Assembly (NCBI GenBank): GCA_031553195.1
Contig: JAVBLV010000001.1
Coordinates: 69,111-133,110, forward strand
Direction: 5' to 3'
Origin: JAVBLV01 sp031553195
Lineage (GTDB): Bacteria; Bacteroidota; Bacteroidia; Bacteroidales; P3
Length of the DNA stretch: 64,000 bases
The notes below the pieces were generated by a model. It did no database searches and was not told the origin of the DNA. It saw only the letters and a list, made by a program, of their open reading frames with translations. Position numbers and translations under genes: made by a program. This document shows positions 46,603 through 56,878 of this stretch, in pieces. Position 1 is the stretch's first letter. Every line of letters begins with the position of its first letter.

Positions 46603-49458
46603 TTATTTTTCTTTTTCAGTAACCTTCTTTTCCGGTTTTAGCGTTACCCTAACATACTCTTCGACGCTTAAGTATTTTTTAGCAAAAGCTTTGATATCGT
46701 CGTTAGTAATTGCATTTACATCTTCGGAATATTTTTCGAAACTCCTCAAAGAAATATTTTCCCAATAATAAACGTAGAGCATACCCACCCATGTATTATT
46801 CTGTTTCATAGCGGTCTCCCGTTTACTGATAAGTTGTTTCTTTACTTTCTCAAGCGTTTCTTTGTCGGTTCCTTTCTTTTGATATTTCTTCAACAAATTC
46901 AAAACGGCTTTGGTTATCTTATCCACGCGATCGGGTTTGCATTGGATGATCATAGATAAACTAATTTCAGAATTCGGATATTTTTCAATATCAAGTTCTA
47001 TGTGAGGAGAATAAGCGCTGCCCATTTTCTCTCTTATTTCTTCCGTTATAGAAATTTGGAGCGCTTCGGAAAGAACAGAAACTATTGTCCGTTCTTTTGT
47101 GTTATCGTAATCGTCAAACATTTTGCATTCGATTATCGCCAGCGTTGCTTTATCCTCAGTTCCTTTAATTACTTCTTTGTTTACAATGCCTTTTGCAAAT
47201 GGAGAGGATCTGTTTATCCAAACTTCTTTTTTATTTGAAGAGGGCAAACTTCCAAGATATTTTTCTATCATTCTCAAAGTAGAATCAGAGTCGATATTGC
47301 CGACAAATAAAAAGGTGAAATTTCCTGAGTTAGGACCAAAACGCTCTGTATAGATTCTGTAAGCTTGCTCTAAATTCAAACTGTTCAAGTCTTCTTCCGA
47401 AGGGATGACAATCATACGCTTTGAATCGGGGTAGGTAGCTTTTTGCAATTCTTTATAAAAAGCGGCTTCCGGACTAGCATTGATGAATCTTAATTGATTT
47501 TTTAACTGAGAAACATATTTATCAAAAGCTTCCTGATCTTTCCTCGGTTCCTTAAAAAATAAATAAATCAACTGTAAAGCTGTTTCAAAATCTTTTGGAG
47601 AACAACTTCCTGAAAATCCTTGCGTTAATTCTCCAATATTGGGAGAAAGAGCAATATTTTTACCTTTTAGTTTTTTCGTTAATTGAGTTTTGTCGAAGTC
47701 TCCGATTCCGCTTCCGCCAATAATATTGGCAGCCATGCTTGCATTAAAATATAAATTATCGTCATATAAAGAACTTCCTCCGGGGCTAAAAGCATTGATC
47801 AGGATTTCATCGTTTTTAAAATCAGTAGCTTTAACAATTACGCGTATTCCGTTATTCAAAGTATATTCGGTATATCCGAATTCTGCATTTGATTTTGTAT
47901 TAATAATTTTTCCGCCGGTAAGCGTTTCTTTAATTAACGGCTCTTCTTTGAAGTTATCGACATAAGCGCTCAACGTTTCTTTTTTAGCTGCGTCTAATAT
48001 AGATATGATAGTCTTTTCGGTGGGAATCAATAGATCCTCTTTTTTAGGAGCAGTCAGCGCCAGAACAAAATTTTCGTCGGTTATCCATTTTGTTACTAAT
48101 GCATTTACCTCTTCCAATTGAATATCTCCCAAAAATTCTGTAACATACTTTAGTTCTGTTTCTATGCCAGGGATAGGTTCCTGTTTCAAATAATTATTTA
48201 CATATTCTCCGGCCAAAGTTGTAGACTGAGTCTTATCGGCTTCTTTGGCCGCTTTTTCGTAAGAACTCAAAATATCTTCTTTCTGGCGTTCAAATTCCGT
48301 ATTGAGGAATCCATGTTGTTTTACCCTATAGATTTCTCTCAAAATCATTTGCAGAGATTCGTCTATCTGATTTTCTTTAGGATAACAATCCGCGCTAAAA
48401 ACGTCTGAGGAGTGACTCAAGAAATTACCATAGGATGTTTGAGCGAAAATAAAAGGGCAATCGGGTTTTTGTCCCAACTCGTTTAACCGGCTGTTCAGCA
48501 TTCCGGTAAATAACCTGTAGGTTAAACCTGTTTTGTAATCACCTATGGTTGATTCTTTTACATGAGGATGCTTCCAGAAAAAGGACAAGGATATGCCCGT
48601 CGCTTCTTTATCGGTAGCAATGGCAATAAGCGGTTCCTTATTGTTGGGAATATCATAATATTTACGTTCCCTTGGATTCTCATGCTTGGGATAATTTCCA
48701 AAATATTGTTTTATTTTGGCCTCCATTTTATCAGCATCAAAATCGCCGACTAAAATAATCGCCGTTAAATCAGGACGGTACCAATCTTTATAAAATCTGC
48801 GGATAGTCTCATATTTAAAACTTTGCAATACTTCCAATGTTCCTATAGGCAAACGTTTTGCATAACGCGAGTCTTTCAGCATAATAGGAAGAATCGCATT
48901 TGATAAACGTTCGCTGGCGCCAAGTCCCGTACGGCGTTCTTCTATAATAACCCCGCGTTCCTTATCTATTTCTTTTACATCCATTAACATACCAAAAGCC
49001 CATCCATCCAAAACTTTGAATCCTAACTCGATAGATTCTTCATTGTTGGTCGGAACATCCACGTTATAAACCGTTTCATCAAAGAAGGTATATGCGTTTA
49101 CATGGCTTCCGAAAGTAATTCCATTTTTTTGTAAAATATTAATCATTTCGTTGCCTTTGAAATACTTGGTTCCATTGAAAGCCATGTGTTCCGTAAAATG
49201 GGCCAGTCCTAATTGATCATCGTCTTCCAAAATAGAACCTGCATTAACAGCCAGTTGAAACTGCGCTCTCTTTTCCGGTTTTTTATTTACGCGGATATAA
49301 TAGGTCAATCCATTATCGAGTTTTCCAACACGGACCTTCTTATCCACAGATATTGGAGCATTTAAGTCCGAAGATTTTTTCGATTTAGGTTGAAATTGGG
49401 CGAAAGTTATTAATGGGAATAAACAGAGCCCCAGGATTAAAAATTTGATATTTTTCAT
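46603..49458 (-). CDS. M16-family zinc peptidase (pitrilysin-like, two-domain)
   Basis: 951 residues with a signal peptide (to about 20, PLITFAQ), so periplasmic or secreted. The inverted zinc motif HFTEH is at 87-91, with a further Glu in an EERR-type segment around 170. The second half (from about 520) repeats the fold without the zinc site and holds the R/Y pair typical of the C-terminal M16 domain. Members degrade peptides. It stands alone, with a terminator downstream and 422 bp of gene-free sequence upstream (49459-49880), which also holds a possible glmS -7 box. Confidence 0.93.
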   Translation of the reverse strand: MKNIKFLILGLCLFPLITFAQFQPKSKKSSDLNAPISVDKKVRVGKLDNGLTYYIRVNKKPEKRAQFQLAVNAGSILEDDDQLGLAHFTEHMAFNGTKYFKGNEMINILQKNGITFGSHVNAYTFFDETVYNVDVPTNNEESIELGFKVLDGWAFGMLMDVKEIDKERGVIIEERRTGLGASERLSNAILPIMLKDSRYAKRLPIGTLEVLQSFKYETIRRFYKDWYRPDLTAIILVGDFDADKMEAKIKQYFGNYPKHENPRERKYYDIPNNKEPLIAIATDKEATGISLSFFWKHPHVKESTIGDYKTGLTYRLFTGMLNSRLNELGQKPDCPFIFAQTSYGNFLSHSSDVFSADCYPKENQIDESLQMILREIYRVKQHGFLNTEFERQKEDILSSYEKAAKEADKTQSTTLAGEYVNNYLKQEPIPGIETELKYVTEFLGDIQLEEVNALVTKWITDENFVLALTAPKKEDLLIPTEKTIISILDAAKKETLSAYVDNFKEEPLIKETLTGGKIINTKSNAEFGYTEYTLNNGIRVIVKATDFKNDEILINAFSPGGSSLYDDNLYFNASMAANIIGGSGIGDFDKTQLTKKLKGKNIALSPNIGELTQGFSGSCSPKDFETALQLIYLFFKEPRKDQEAFDKYVSQLKNQLRFINASPEAAFYKELQKATYPDSKRMIVIPSEEDLNSLNLEQAYRIYTERFGPNSGNFTFLFVGNIDSDSTLRMIEKYLGSLPSSNKKEVWINRSSPFAKGIVNKEVIKGTEDKATLAIIECKMFDDYDNTKERTIVSVLSEALQISITEEIREKMGSAYSPHIELDIEKYPNSEISLSMIIQCKPDRVDKITKAVLNLLKKYQKKGTDKETLEKVKKQLISKRETAMKQNNTWVGMLYVYYWENISLRSFEKYSEDVNAITNDDIKAFAKKYLSVEEYVRVTLKPEKKVTEKEK

Positions 49459-49880
49459 ATATTTATTATTTATTGATTTGGTTATTTTTCCTGACTTTTT
49501 ATAATGTTCAACAGAAACGTTTTGCTAAGTAATCCACTCTCCTGCTTCTGTTTTTTTACCAGCGTCAAAAAAATCGTCGCTTTTATGACATTGGCATAAA
49601 TATCGCTCTATTATTTAAATAGAGACTATAAAAGAACAAACGTTTTTGCTGTATTAAGCAAGTAATACACTGCAAAAATACAATAAATTCTGAATTCTAT
49701 AGCACTTCACTATATTAAATGTTTCTAAAGATTTTTTCATTGACAATTGCGCTACGTATATTTTTTTCATAATCAAACGTTTATATAGGAAGCAAATAAA
49801 TGGATAAACCAATATTTTATATCTTGTTTTATTTTGTAAATTTGTAGTAAATCTTCAATGTTTAATTTTATTATTTATCT

Positions 49881-51725
49881 ATGTGTGGAATTGTTGGATA
49901 TATGGGAGTTCAGGATGCATATCCTATTTTAATAAAGGGATTACATCGTTTGGAATATAGAGGCTACGATAGCGCGGGAATAGCATTGTTAAATAAGGAA
50001 AAGGAACTAATCATTTATAAAACAAAAGGAAAGGTTTCCGATCTGGAGGAATTTACAAAAACGAAAGATATTAGCGGAAACGTAGGAATTGCGCATACGC
50101 GTTGGGCGACTCATGGCGAGCCTAATAATGTCAATGCGCACCCTCATTATTCACAATCAGAAAATCTGGCGCTTATTCATAATGGGATTATAGAAAATTA
50201 CAAGCCATTGAAAGAAAGCTTGATAGAACTCGGATATAAATTCCAAAGCGAAACGGATACCGAAGTCCTGATACAACTTATTGAATATATGAAGACGGCC
50301 AACGGCGTGGACTTGTGTACAGCCGTGCAAATGGCCTTGAAAAATGTGGTCGGAGCTTATGCTATTGCCGTTATAGAGAAAGGAAATCCCAATATAATGA
50401 TCGCCGCGCGAAAAGGCAGCCCTTTAATAGTGGGAATCGGTAAAAACGAATTTTTCATAGGCTCCGATGCTTCCCCTATTATTGAATATACCAATAAAGT
50501 CGTGTATCTGGAAGAAGAACAAATTGCTATACTGGAACGGGGCAAGGAGCTGAAGATTAAAACCATTTCGAACGTGGAAACGACGCCTGTCGTTAAAGAA
50601 CTGGAAATGAATCTCGACCAATTGGAAAAAGGAGAGTATCCGCATTATATGCTGAAAGAGATTTTTGAACAACCCAGAACTTTATCGGCAAGCATGTCGG
50701 GAAGAATTAATTTGGAAGGCACAAAAATTCATTTATCCAGTATTATTGATAACAAAGAAAAATTTATTAATGCCCGCCGGATTATTATAACGGCATGCGG
50801 CACGTCATGGCATGCAGGTTTGATCGGCAAATATATTTTAGAAGACCTGGCTCGGATACCCGTCGAATTGGAATATTCTTCCGAATTCCGCTACAGGAAT
50901 CCGGTTATTTACGACAACGATATTGTTATCGCCATTTCCCAATCGGGAGAAACTGCCGATACATTAGCGGCTTTAGAATTAGCCAAATCGAAAAAAGCTT
51001 TTTTATATGGAATTTGCAATGTTGTCGGCGCGTCTATTCCCCGAATCACCAACACAGGATGTTATACCCATGCCGGACCCGAAATAGGCGTGGCTTCAAC
51101 AAAAGCGTTTACGGCCCAGGTTACGGCTCTCGTTCTTTTGGCGTTGTCTATTGCGACGGAAAAAGGTGTTTTATCTCCCAAAGAACTGCAAAAAATTATA
51201 AAAGAACTTAAGACGATCCCTTCAAAGGTCGAAGAAATATTAAAGCTGAACAAAAAAATAGAAGATTACGCAAAAATCTTCACTTACGCTAAAAATTTTA
51301 TCTACATGGGGAGAGGATATAATTATCCTGTCGCGTTGGAAGGCGCTTTAAAGTTGAAAGAAATATCATACATACATGCCGAAGGATATCCTGCCGCGGA
51401 AATGAAACATGGCCCAATTGCCCTCATCGATGAGGAAATGCCGGTAATTGTGATTGCCCCTAAAAAAGGGATGTACGATAAAATTGTAAGTAATATTCAA
51501 GAAATTAAAGCCCGAAAAGGTAAAATAATTTCTATTGTTACAAAAGGCGACAAAACAGTGAAGGAACTTTCCGATTATTCTTTTGAAATTCCTGATACTG
51601 AGGAATGCTTAGTGCCGTTATTATCGGTAATTCCCTTACAATTAATGGCTTATCATATTGCAATTGTAAAAGGACGGAATGTAGACCAGCCGCGCAATTT
51701 AGCAAAATCGGTAACTGTAGAATAA
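49881..51725 (+). CDS. glmS: Glucosamine-6-phosphate synthase
   Basis: 614-residue enzyme making glucosamine-6-phosphate from fructose-6-phosphate and glutamine for cell-wall precursors. The N-terminal nucleophile Cys2 (MCGIVGYMG) and the amidotransferase loop THGEPNNVNAHPH are present. Two SIS domains follow (TACGTSWHAGLIG; FIYMGRGYNYPVALEGALKLKE), and the end DQPRNLAKSVTVE is standard. No glmS ribozyme is apparent upstream. A TAAATTTG box lies at 49837-49844. Confidence 0.97.
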   Translation: MCGIVGYMGVQDAYPILIKGLHRLEYRGYDSAGIALLNKEKELIIYKTKGKVSDLEEFTKTKDISGNVGIAHTRWATHGEPNNVNAHPHYSQSENLALIHNGIIENYKPLKESLIELGYKFQSETDTEVLIQLIEYMKTANGVDLCTAVQMALKNVVGAYAIAVIEKGNPNIMIAARKGSPLIVGIGKNEFFIGSDASPIIEYTNKVVYLEEEQIAILERGKELKIKTISNVETTPVVKELEMNLDQLEKGEYPHYMLKEIFEQPRTLSASMSGRINLEGTKIHLSSIIDNKEKFINARRIIITACGTSWHAGLIGKYILEDLARIPVELEYSSEFRYRNPVIYDNDIVIAISQSGETADTLAALELAKSKKAFLYGICNVVGASIPRITNTGCYTHAGPEIGVASTKAFTAQVTALVLLALSIATEKGVLSPKELQKIIKELKTIPSKVEEILKLNKKIEDYAKIFTYAKNFIYMGRGYNYPVALEGALKLKEISYIHAEGYPAAEMKHGPIALIDEEMPVIVIAPKKGMYDKIVSNIQEIKARKGKIISIVTKGDKTVKELSDYSFEIPDTEECLVPLLSVIPLQLMAYHIAIVKGRNVDQPRNLAKSVTVE

Positions 51726-51808
51726 ACGAAGATGTAAAATAAACAAGGCATAAAATAAATGATAATCCGCAATGTTGCCCCTAACCTTTGAAAAGACAGG
51801 CTTTATTA

Positions 51809-51882
51809 ACCCCTAAATCCCCTAAAGGGAATTTTTGGGCAGCCGTTTTTCTTAAATTAGCCCCCTTTAGGGAGTTGGGGGT
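51809..51882. repeat. Imperfect inverted repeat of the cccctaaatcccc type
   Basis: Arms acccctaaatcccctaaagg (from 51809) and ccccctttagggagttgggg (from 51860) pair imperfectly. This class is common between Bacteroidota genes. It lies between glmS and pyrF. Confidence 0.6.
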
Positions 51883-51922
51883 ATTATTGAGGATAGTTCA
51901 TTAAAACAAATACAAACTTTTT

Positions 51923-52753
51923 ATGAATAGAAAAGAGCTCATCGAATTAATTTACAGAAAAAAATCATTCCTTTGCATAGGGCTTGATACCGATTTATCT
52001 AAAATTCCACCTCATTTACTCAGGAAGGAAGATCCTATTTTTGAATTTAATAAATCAATTATTGACGCGACAATAGATTTGACTGCGGCTTATAAGCCTA
52101 ACCTTGCTTTTTATGAGGCGCAGGGCGTTGAAGGAATGATTTCTTTGAAAAAAACGTTAGATTATTTGAATTCCTATAAATCTGAAGTTTTTACCATTGC
52201 AGACGCCAAACGAGGCGATATTGGAAATACTTCGCAGCAATATGCAAAAGCATTTCTGGACCCGAAAGGGGCGTTCAACTTCGACGCTATGACCATAGCT
52301 CCGTATATGGGCGAAGATTCCGTAACTCCTTTTGCCGTTTATGAAAACAAATGGCTTATCTTACTCGCCTTAACATCGAATAAAGGCGCTTTTGATTTCC
52401 AATTTTTAGAAGACAAAAATACAGGCAGAAAATTTTATGAAATTGTATTGGAAACGTCTAAAGAGTGGGGAACTCCGGAAAATATGATGTATGTAGTCGG
52501 CGCCACTCAAGCCGAGATGCTGTCAAATATCCGGAAAATCGTTCCTGAAAGTTTTCTTTTGGTTCCCGGCGTAGGCGCCCAGGGCGGAAGTCTTCAGGAC
52601 GTTTGTAAATATGGAATGACTTCCGGATGCGGACTTCTCGTTAATTCTTCGCGCGCTATTATTTATGCTTCAAATGGTGAAGATTTCTCTGATGCGGCTC
52701 GCGTCGAAGCGTTAAAAATACAACAAGAAATGGAGAAGGAACTTCGGTTATAA
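51923..52753 (+). CDS. pyrF: Orotidine 5'-phosphate decarboxylase, type 2
   Basis: 276-residue TIM barrel that makes UMP. The catalytic DxKRxDI motif is in IADAKRGDIGNTSQQYAKAF, and phosphate binding in FLLVPGVGAQGG. The longer type 2 form is usual in Bacteroidota. The usual prfA neighbour is absent. It ends convergent to the sigma factor gene with a shared hairpin between. Confidence 0.95.
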   Translation: MNRKELIELIYRKKSFLCIGLDTDLSKIPPHLLRKEDPIFEFNKSIIDATIDLTAAYKPNLAFYEAQGVEGMISLKKTLDYLNSYKSEVFTIADAKRGDIGNTSQQYAKAFLDPKGAFNFDAMTIAPYMGEDSVTPFAVYENKWLILLALTSNKGAFDFQFLEDKNTGRKFYEIVLETSKEWGTPENMMYVVGATQAEMLSNIRKIVPESFLLVPGVGAQGGSLQDVCKYGMTSGCGLLVNSSRAIIYASNGEDFSDAARVEALKIQQEMEKELRL

Positions 52754-52815
52754 AATTCGATTGATAAAAACGAAGAAACGTTTTTCATTTAAGTTATGAG
52801 TTTTCTCAGAAAATG

Positions 52816-52889
52816 AAAGAGAGTATCTCAAAAAAAACCTTGAAACATTATTTGATTTTTCCGGTTTTTGAATTTTGGATACTCTCTTT
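52816..52889. terminator. Hairpin shared by pyrF and the sigma gene
   Basis: Stem aaagagagtatc (52816-52827) with gatactctcttt (52878-52889). The loop contains a second complementary pair (aaaaaaacc / ggttttt). Confidence 0.6.
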
Positions 52890-52916
52890 AAGTATATTTT
52901 TTTCTATAAAAATGAA

Positions 52917-53423
52917 TCAGTTCTTATAATCGTTTAATTGCGACATTAATTTTTTGCGACAGAAAAAGATTCTGCTTTTTACGGTGCCTATGGATAAATC
53001 CATTTGTTCTGCAATTTCTTTATATTTATATCCTGCATTCTGCATTTCAAAAGGAATTCTTTGATCTTCGCCGATAGTGGAAATTATTTTTGAAATTTCT
53101 TTAATGGAAATTTCAGATTCGGGCATACCATATCTGCTTTTTCCCATAAAATTCATATAATACAAATCCTCCGTATTATCCATTACGGTTCCCGTTTTTT
53201 GAGCGCGCCGGTATTTATTGATAAACGTATTCCTCAGAATAGTATACGCCCAGGCTTTTAAGTTTGTATTTTCTTGGAATTTATCTCGATTCGTCAATGC
53301 TTTTAAAAATGTATCTTGAACTAAATCTTTTGCATCTTCTTTATTACTAGTTAATGAATATGCAAAGTATTCCAATCCTTCTTTTAAACCTATTAAACTA
53401 TTATTGAATTCGATAGCCGTCAT
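52917..53423 (-). CDS. ECF-type RNA polymerase sigma factor
   Basis: 168 residues: region 2 (YSLTSNKEDAKDLVQDTFLKAL, NLKAWAYTILRNTFINKYRR) binds the -10 element and core enzyme. Region 4 (FEMQNAGYKYKEIAEQMDLSIGTVKSRIFFCRKKL) is the helix-turn-helix for the -35. No anti-sigma gene adjoins it, so its control is not visible. Its upstream side faces the nested MITE pair. Confidence 0.9.
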   Translation of the reverse strand: MTAIEFNNSLIGLKEGLEYFAYSLTSNKEDAKDLVQDTFLKALTNRDKFQENTNLKAWAYTILRNTFINKYRRAQKTGTVMDNTEDLYYMNFMGKSRYGMPESEISIKEISKIISTIGEDQRIPFEMQNAGYKYKEIAEQMDLSIGTVKSRIFFCRKKLMSQLNDYKN

Positions 53424-53626
53424 GATATTATCTTTGTTTTCAGTTTTACTATTTTTTTAATTATGTTACTTGGAGTTTATCCAAAACCGTGCCAAAAAAT
53501 AAAAAACGCTTCAATCGCAATTGAAAGTTATTGATTTCGTGTAGATAATTATTTTGAAAGATGCTTGTATGCCAATTTGAGTTATTCGTAAATTCCGGAA
53601 TAAAATATAATTTTGTACTTTAATTA

Positions 53627-53946
53627 GAAGTTGTTTAAAATTTTCAGGGAAAGATTTGAGGGGGTAAAAACAGTGAGTTCTTAGTAACTGTTTAAATTTT
53701 TATGGAAAAGATATTGAGAGATAAAACAGCGAGTTTGCAGGCGGGATTTTTCGAGAATAGTAGCGCTATTTGGTAAAAATTCCGGCAAAAAAGAACGTTT
53801 TTAGATCCAGAATACTTCATGGAATAATTTTTAAACAGTTACTTAGACGGGATTCTTCACGAATAGTAGCGCTATTGGGTAAAATTCCGGCAAAAGAACG
53901 TTTTCAGATCCAAAATACTTCACAGAAAAATTTTCTATAGTTTCTC
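53627..53946 (-). mobile_element. MITE copy F, host of the nested copy
   Basis: The left part (53627-53683, end gaagttgtttaaa after TTA 53624-53626) and right part (53843-53946) join into one element if the nested copy and one TTA are removed: gagttcttagacggg aligns base for base with gagtttgcagacggg of other copies. The right end is decayed, with no clear duplication. Confidence 0.75.
53684..53842 (-). mobile_element. MITE copy G, inserted in copy F
   Basis: 159 bp, reverse. Ends gtaactgtttaaa and tttaaacagttac are perfect inverted repeats. TTA is duplicated at 53681-53683 and 53843-53845. Confidence 0.88.
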
Positions 53947-53963
53947 AATATTTATTTGTAATT

Positions 53964-54872
53964 ATGCTTATTCCAAACTTCTTGAAATCCGGCGATACGA
54001 TAGCGATTGTTTCCACTGCCCGTAAAATTGCAAAGAATGATGTTCTCCGAGCAATAGAATTATTCAAGGGCTGGGAATTACAAGTAAGAACCGGAAAGCA
54101 CCTTTTTTGCGAGCATAATCAATTTGCCGGAAACGATCGTGAACGAGCCGAGGATTTTCAAAATATGCTTGATGATTCCGATGTTAAAGCAATCATCTGC
54201 GCCCGGGGCGGCTATGGAACCATTAAAATAATGGACTTTTTAAATTTTGAAAAATTCAAGAAAAGTCCGAAATGGATTATTGGTTACAGCGACGTTACCG
54301 TACTGCATTCCTCTCTTCATCAACTATTTAAAATAAAATCTCTCCATGCGACTATGCCGTTGGATTTTCCAAAAAATGATACCTCTTCTCATCCATCTAT
54401 CGAAACTTTAAAAAAAGCATTATTCGGCGAAAAACTTCTCTATCGTTTTAGTAATCATCCATTAAATAAAAATGGAAAAGTCGAAGGAATTTTAACCGGA
54501 GGTAATTTATCAATATTATATAGCTTGAGAGGAACTCCTTTCGATATTAATACCGATGGGAAAATATTATTTTTAGAAGACATTGACGAATATTTGTACC
54601 ATATTGACCGGATGATGATGAATTTGAAATTGGGAGGGAAATTATCCCGCCTGAAGGGACTGCTAATCGGCGGAATGACAGACATGAGGGATAATCAGAT
54701 TCCTTTTGGGAAAACAGCGGAAGAAATTATATACGAAGCGGTTAAAGATTACGATTATCCTGTATGCTTTGGCGTTCCCGCAGGTCATTTGCAAACGAAT
54801 AATCAAGCGCTTATATTAGGCGGGAAAATAGAAATAACAGTTGCCGATAAATATTCGCAATTAGAATTTTAA
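53964..54872 (+). CDS. S66-family LD-carboxypeptidase
   Basis: 302-residue serine peptidase that trims L,D-linked tetrapeptides in peptidoglycan recycling. The nucleophile Ser lies in WIIGYSDVTVLH (about residue 113), CARGGYGT is a binding loop, and the Glu and His partners are in LFLEDIDEYLYHIDRMM and FGVPAGHLQTN. No signal peptide, so cytosolic as in LdcA. Its start lies 18 nt after the end of MITE F. It begins a plus-strand run up to atpB. Confidence 0.9.
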   Translation: MLIPNFLKSGDTIAIVSTARKIAKNDVLRAIELFKGWELQVRTGKHLFCEHNQFAGNDRERAEDFQNMLDDSDVKAIICARGGYGTIKIMDFLNFEKFKKSPKWIIGYSDVTVLHSSLHQLFKIKSLHATMPLDFPKNDTSSHPSIETLKKALFGEKLLYRFSNHPLNKNGKVEGILTGGNLSILYSLRGTPFDINTDGKILFLEDIDEYLYHIDRMMMNLKLGGKLSRLKGLLIGGMTDMRDNQIPFGKTAEEIIYEAVKDYDYPVCFGVPAGHLQTNNQALILGGKIEITVADKYSQLEF

Positions 54873-54915
54873 AGCCAGTCCATTTTTTATTAATCGTTTT
54901 CATATTATTTCAATT

Positions 54916-55905
54916 ATGAATCTCACGACGCCAATCCATATTCCGGAAATAGAATGCAAATTCACGCATGAAAACCCATTTATGCTGATTGGTTCTTGTT
55001 TTACGGAGAATATTGGGAACAAGTTAATTTATCATGGCTTCCGCGCCAATATAAATCCCTTTGGAATTCTTTATAACCCCGTTTCTATTGCCCATTGCAT
55101 AACATCGATCATAGAAAATAGAAAAATCAAAGAAAATGATATTTTTTTCTACAATGAACTATGGCATTCCTATTACCATCATGGCATTTTCTCCAGGAGA
55201 GAGAGGGAAGCCTGTATTTCGCAATGCAATCAAAGAATAGAAGAAGCGCATTTATTCTTGAAAAAATCAAATATCTTAATTCTTACATTTGGTTCTGCAT
55301 GGATTTATACTTTAAAAGATACAGGTATCGTTGTGGGAAATTGTCATAAACTTCCCGGAAACCAATTCGAAAAAAGACTGTTAGTCGTAGACGAAATCGT
55401 GCAATTATATACTTCTTGCTTTCAGGAAATAAAAAAATTAAATCCTTCCGTCAAAATAATATTAACTATCAGTCCGGTAAGGCATTGGAAAGATGGTTTC
55501 CGTCAAAATCAAATCAGCAAATCGGTTTTACACTTGAGCGTCCATCAGATGCAACAAATATTTGAAGATTTATTGTATTTCCCTTCTTACGAAATTATGA
55601 TGGACGAATTACGCGATTACCGGTTTTATGATTCTGATTTTTTGCATCCTAATGAATTATCCATAAAATATATTTGGAATGCATTTTCCGAATTATTGTT
55701 TTCAAAAGAAACATTAACGGCAACCAAACAGGTAGAGAAATTAAGAAAAATGATTGAACACAAACCGTTCCAACCCGAGGCGAAAGCATGGGAACAACAT
55801 ATTCTCAAAGCCAAACAATTTCTTATGGATATGGAAGCGACATATCCTTACGTAAACTTTGGTCAAATGAATCTTGAATTAGATAATCTTTCATTTCAAA
55901 AATAA
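54916..55905 (+). CDS. GSCFA-domain protein
   Basis: 329 residues. The family motif appears as LIGSCFTENIGNKLIYHGF, with GILYNPVSIAHCI, ILTFGSAWIYTLKDTGIVVGNCHKLP and the SGNH-hydrolase-like SPVRHWKDGF and DSDFLHPNELS. GSCFA proteins belong to the SGNH/GDSL esterase fold, so an esterase acting on acyl or acetyl groups is likely. No signal peptide, so cytosolic. It follows the LD-carboxypeptidase by 43 nt. Substrate unknown. Confidence 0.85.
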   Translation: MNLTTPIHIPEIECKFTHENPFMLIGSCFTENIGNKLIYHGFRANINPFGILYNPVSIAHCITSIIENRKIKENDIFFYNELWHSYYHHGIFSRREREACISQCNQRIEEAHLFLKKSNILILTFGSAWIYTLKDTGIVVGNCHKLPGNQFEKRLLVVDEIVQLYTSCFQEIKKLNPSVKIILTISPVRHWKDGFRQNQISKSVLHLSVHQMQQIFEDLLYFPSYEIMMDELRDYRFYDSDFLHPNELSIKYIWNAFSELLFSKETLTATKQVEKLRKMIEHKPFQPEAKAWEQHILKAKQFLMDMEATYPYVNFGQMNLELDNLSFQK

Positions 55906-56074
55906 AAGTTTTAAGTTTTTCGGAAAAGGAGACGACCTCTTAGTAACTCTTTATTTCTGAAATTATCGATTCTTTTTTATTGAACTTTTGTACTTTTGAA
56001 ATTCTATTTTAAGTTCTCTACTCCCAACTATCAATGACGTCTAATTTATATCTCAAATATTTATCATATTCTAA

Positions 56075-56854
56075 ATGATTCTTTCAAAAATAAAAATTAA
56101 GGAAATTGCCGGTTTAAAACATGGCAAACAAAGAATAGAACAACAGGCATTCCTGGTTGAAGGAATTAAAATGGTGGATGAACTTCTGAAAAGTTCAATT
56201 ACAATTATTTGTATTTGCGCGACCCAGGAATGGATTATTCAAAATGAGAAGAAAATTGTCAATGTTCCCATTTATCAGATTTCTGAACAAGAGTTGAAAA
56301 AAATAAGCAATTTAAACACTCCAAATCAAGTGGTTGCCGTAGCCGGAATGCCGGAAATGAAAATAAATCAGAAAACAATTTATGAAAAACTCACGCTTGT
56401 ATTAGATGAAATCAAAGACCCCGGCAATATGGGCGCTATTATCCGGACAGCCGATTGGTTCGGAATAGAAAATATTGTTTGTTCTCCAACATCTGTCGAT
56501 ATCTATAATCCAAAAGTGATACAGTCAACAATGGGTTCTCTTTTTCGCGTCAAGATATTTTATTCGGATATTGTAGAATTCCTGAAACAAAAACCTTTGC
56601 AATTAGAAACTTATGGAACGCTTTTGTCCGGCAATTCGATTTATGAAAAGGAACTCAATGAAAAAGGATTGATTGTCATTGGAAACGAATCCCAAGGCAT
56701 TTCGCCTGAAGTACAAAATTTAATTACTCAACCTTTGCATATTCCCCGATTTTCTTCGAAATCCGGAGCAGAATCATTGAATGCCGCAATGGCGACGGCT
56801 ATTGTTTGTTCGGAATTCAGAAGAAGGACGCAAACACAGAAAAACCAGAAATAG
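56075..56854 (+). CDS. TrmH/SpoU-family RNA 2'-O-methyltransferase
   Basis: 259-residue SPOUT methyltransferase. An N-terminal substrate-binding domain (RIEQQAFLVEGIKMVDELL) is followed by motif 1 DEIKDPGNMGAIIRTADWFG, motif 2 IVIGNESQGIS and motif 3 SLNAAMATAIVCSEF, the SAM knot. It methylates a ribose in rRNA or tRNA; position not assignable. A TACTTTTG box at 55991-55998 may be its -7 element. tatD follows 24 nt later. Confidence 0.92.
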   Translation: MILSKIKIKEIAGLKHGKQRIEQQAFLVEGIKMVDELLKSSITIICICATQEWIIQNEKKIVNVPIYQISEQELKKISNLNTPNQVVAVAGMPEMKINQKTIYEKLTLVLDEIKDPGNMGAIIRTADWFGIENIVCSPTSVDIYNPKVIQSTMGSLFRVKIFYSDIVEFLKQKPLQLETYGTLLSGNSIYEKELNEKGLIVIGNESQGISPEVQNLITQPLHIPRFSSKSGAESLNAAMATAIVCSEFRRRTQTQKNQK

Positions 56855-56878
56855 ACTATGTAATATAAATAGATAGAA

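Noticed and set aside
49459..49880. Possible glmS ribozyme upstream of glmS
   Set aside because: No core resembling the ribozyme is visible, and it is not expected in this phylum.
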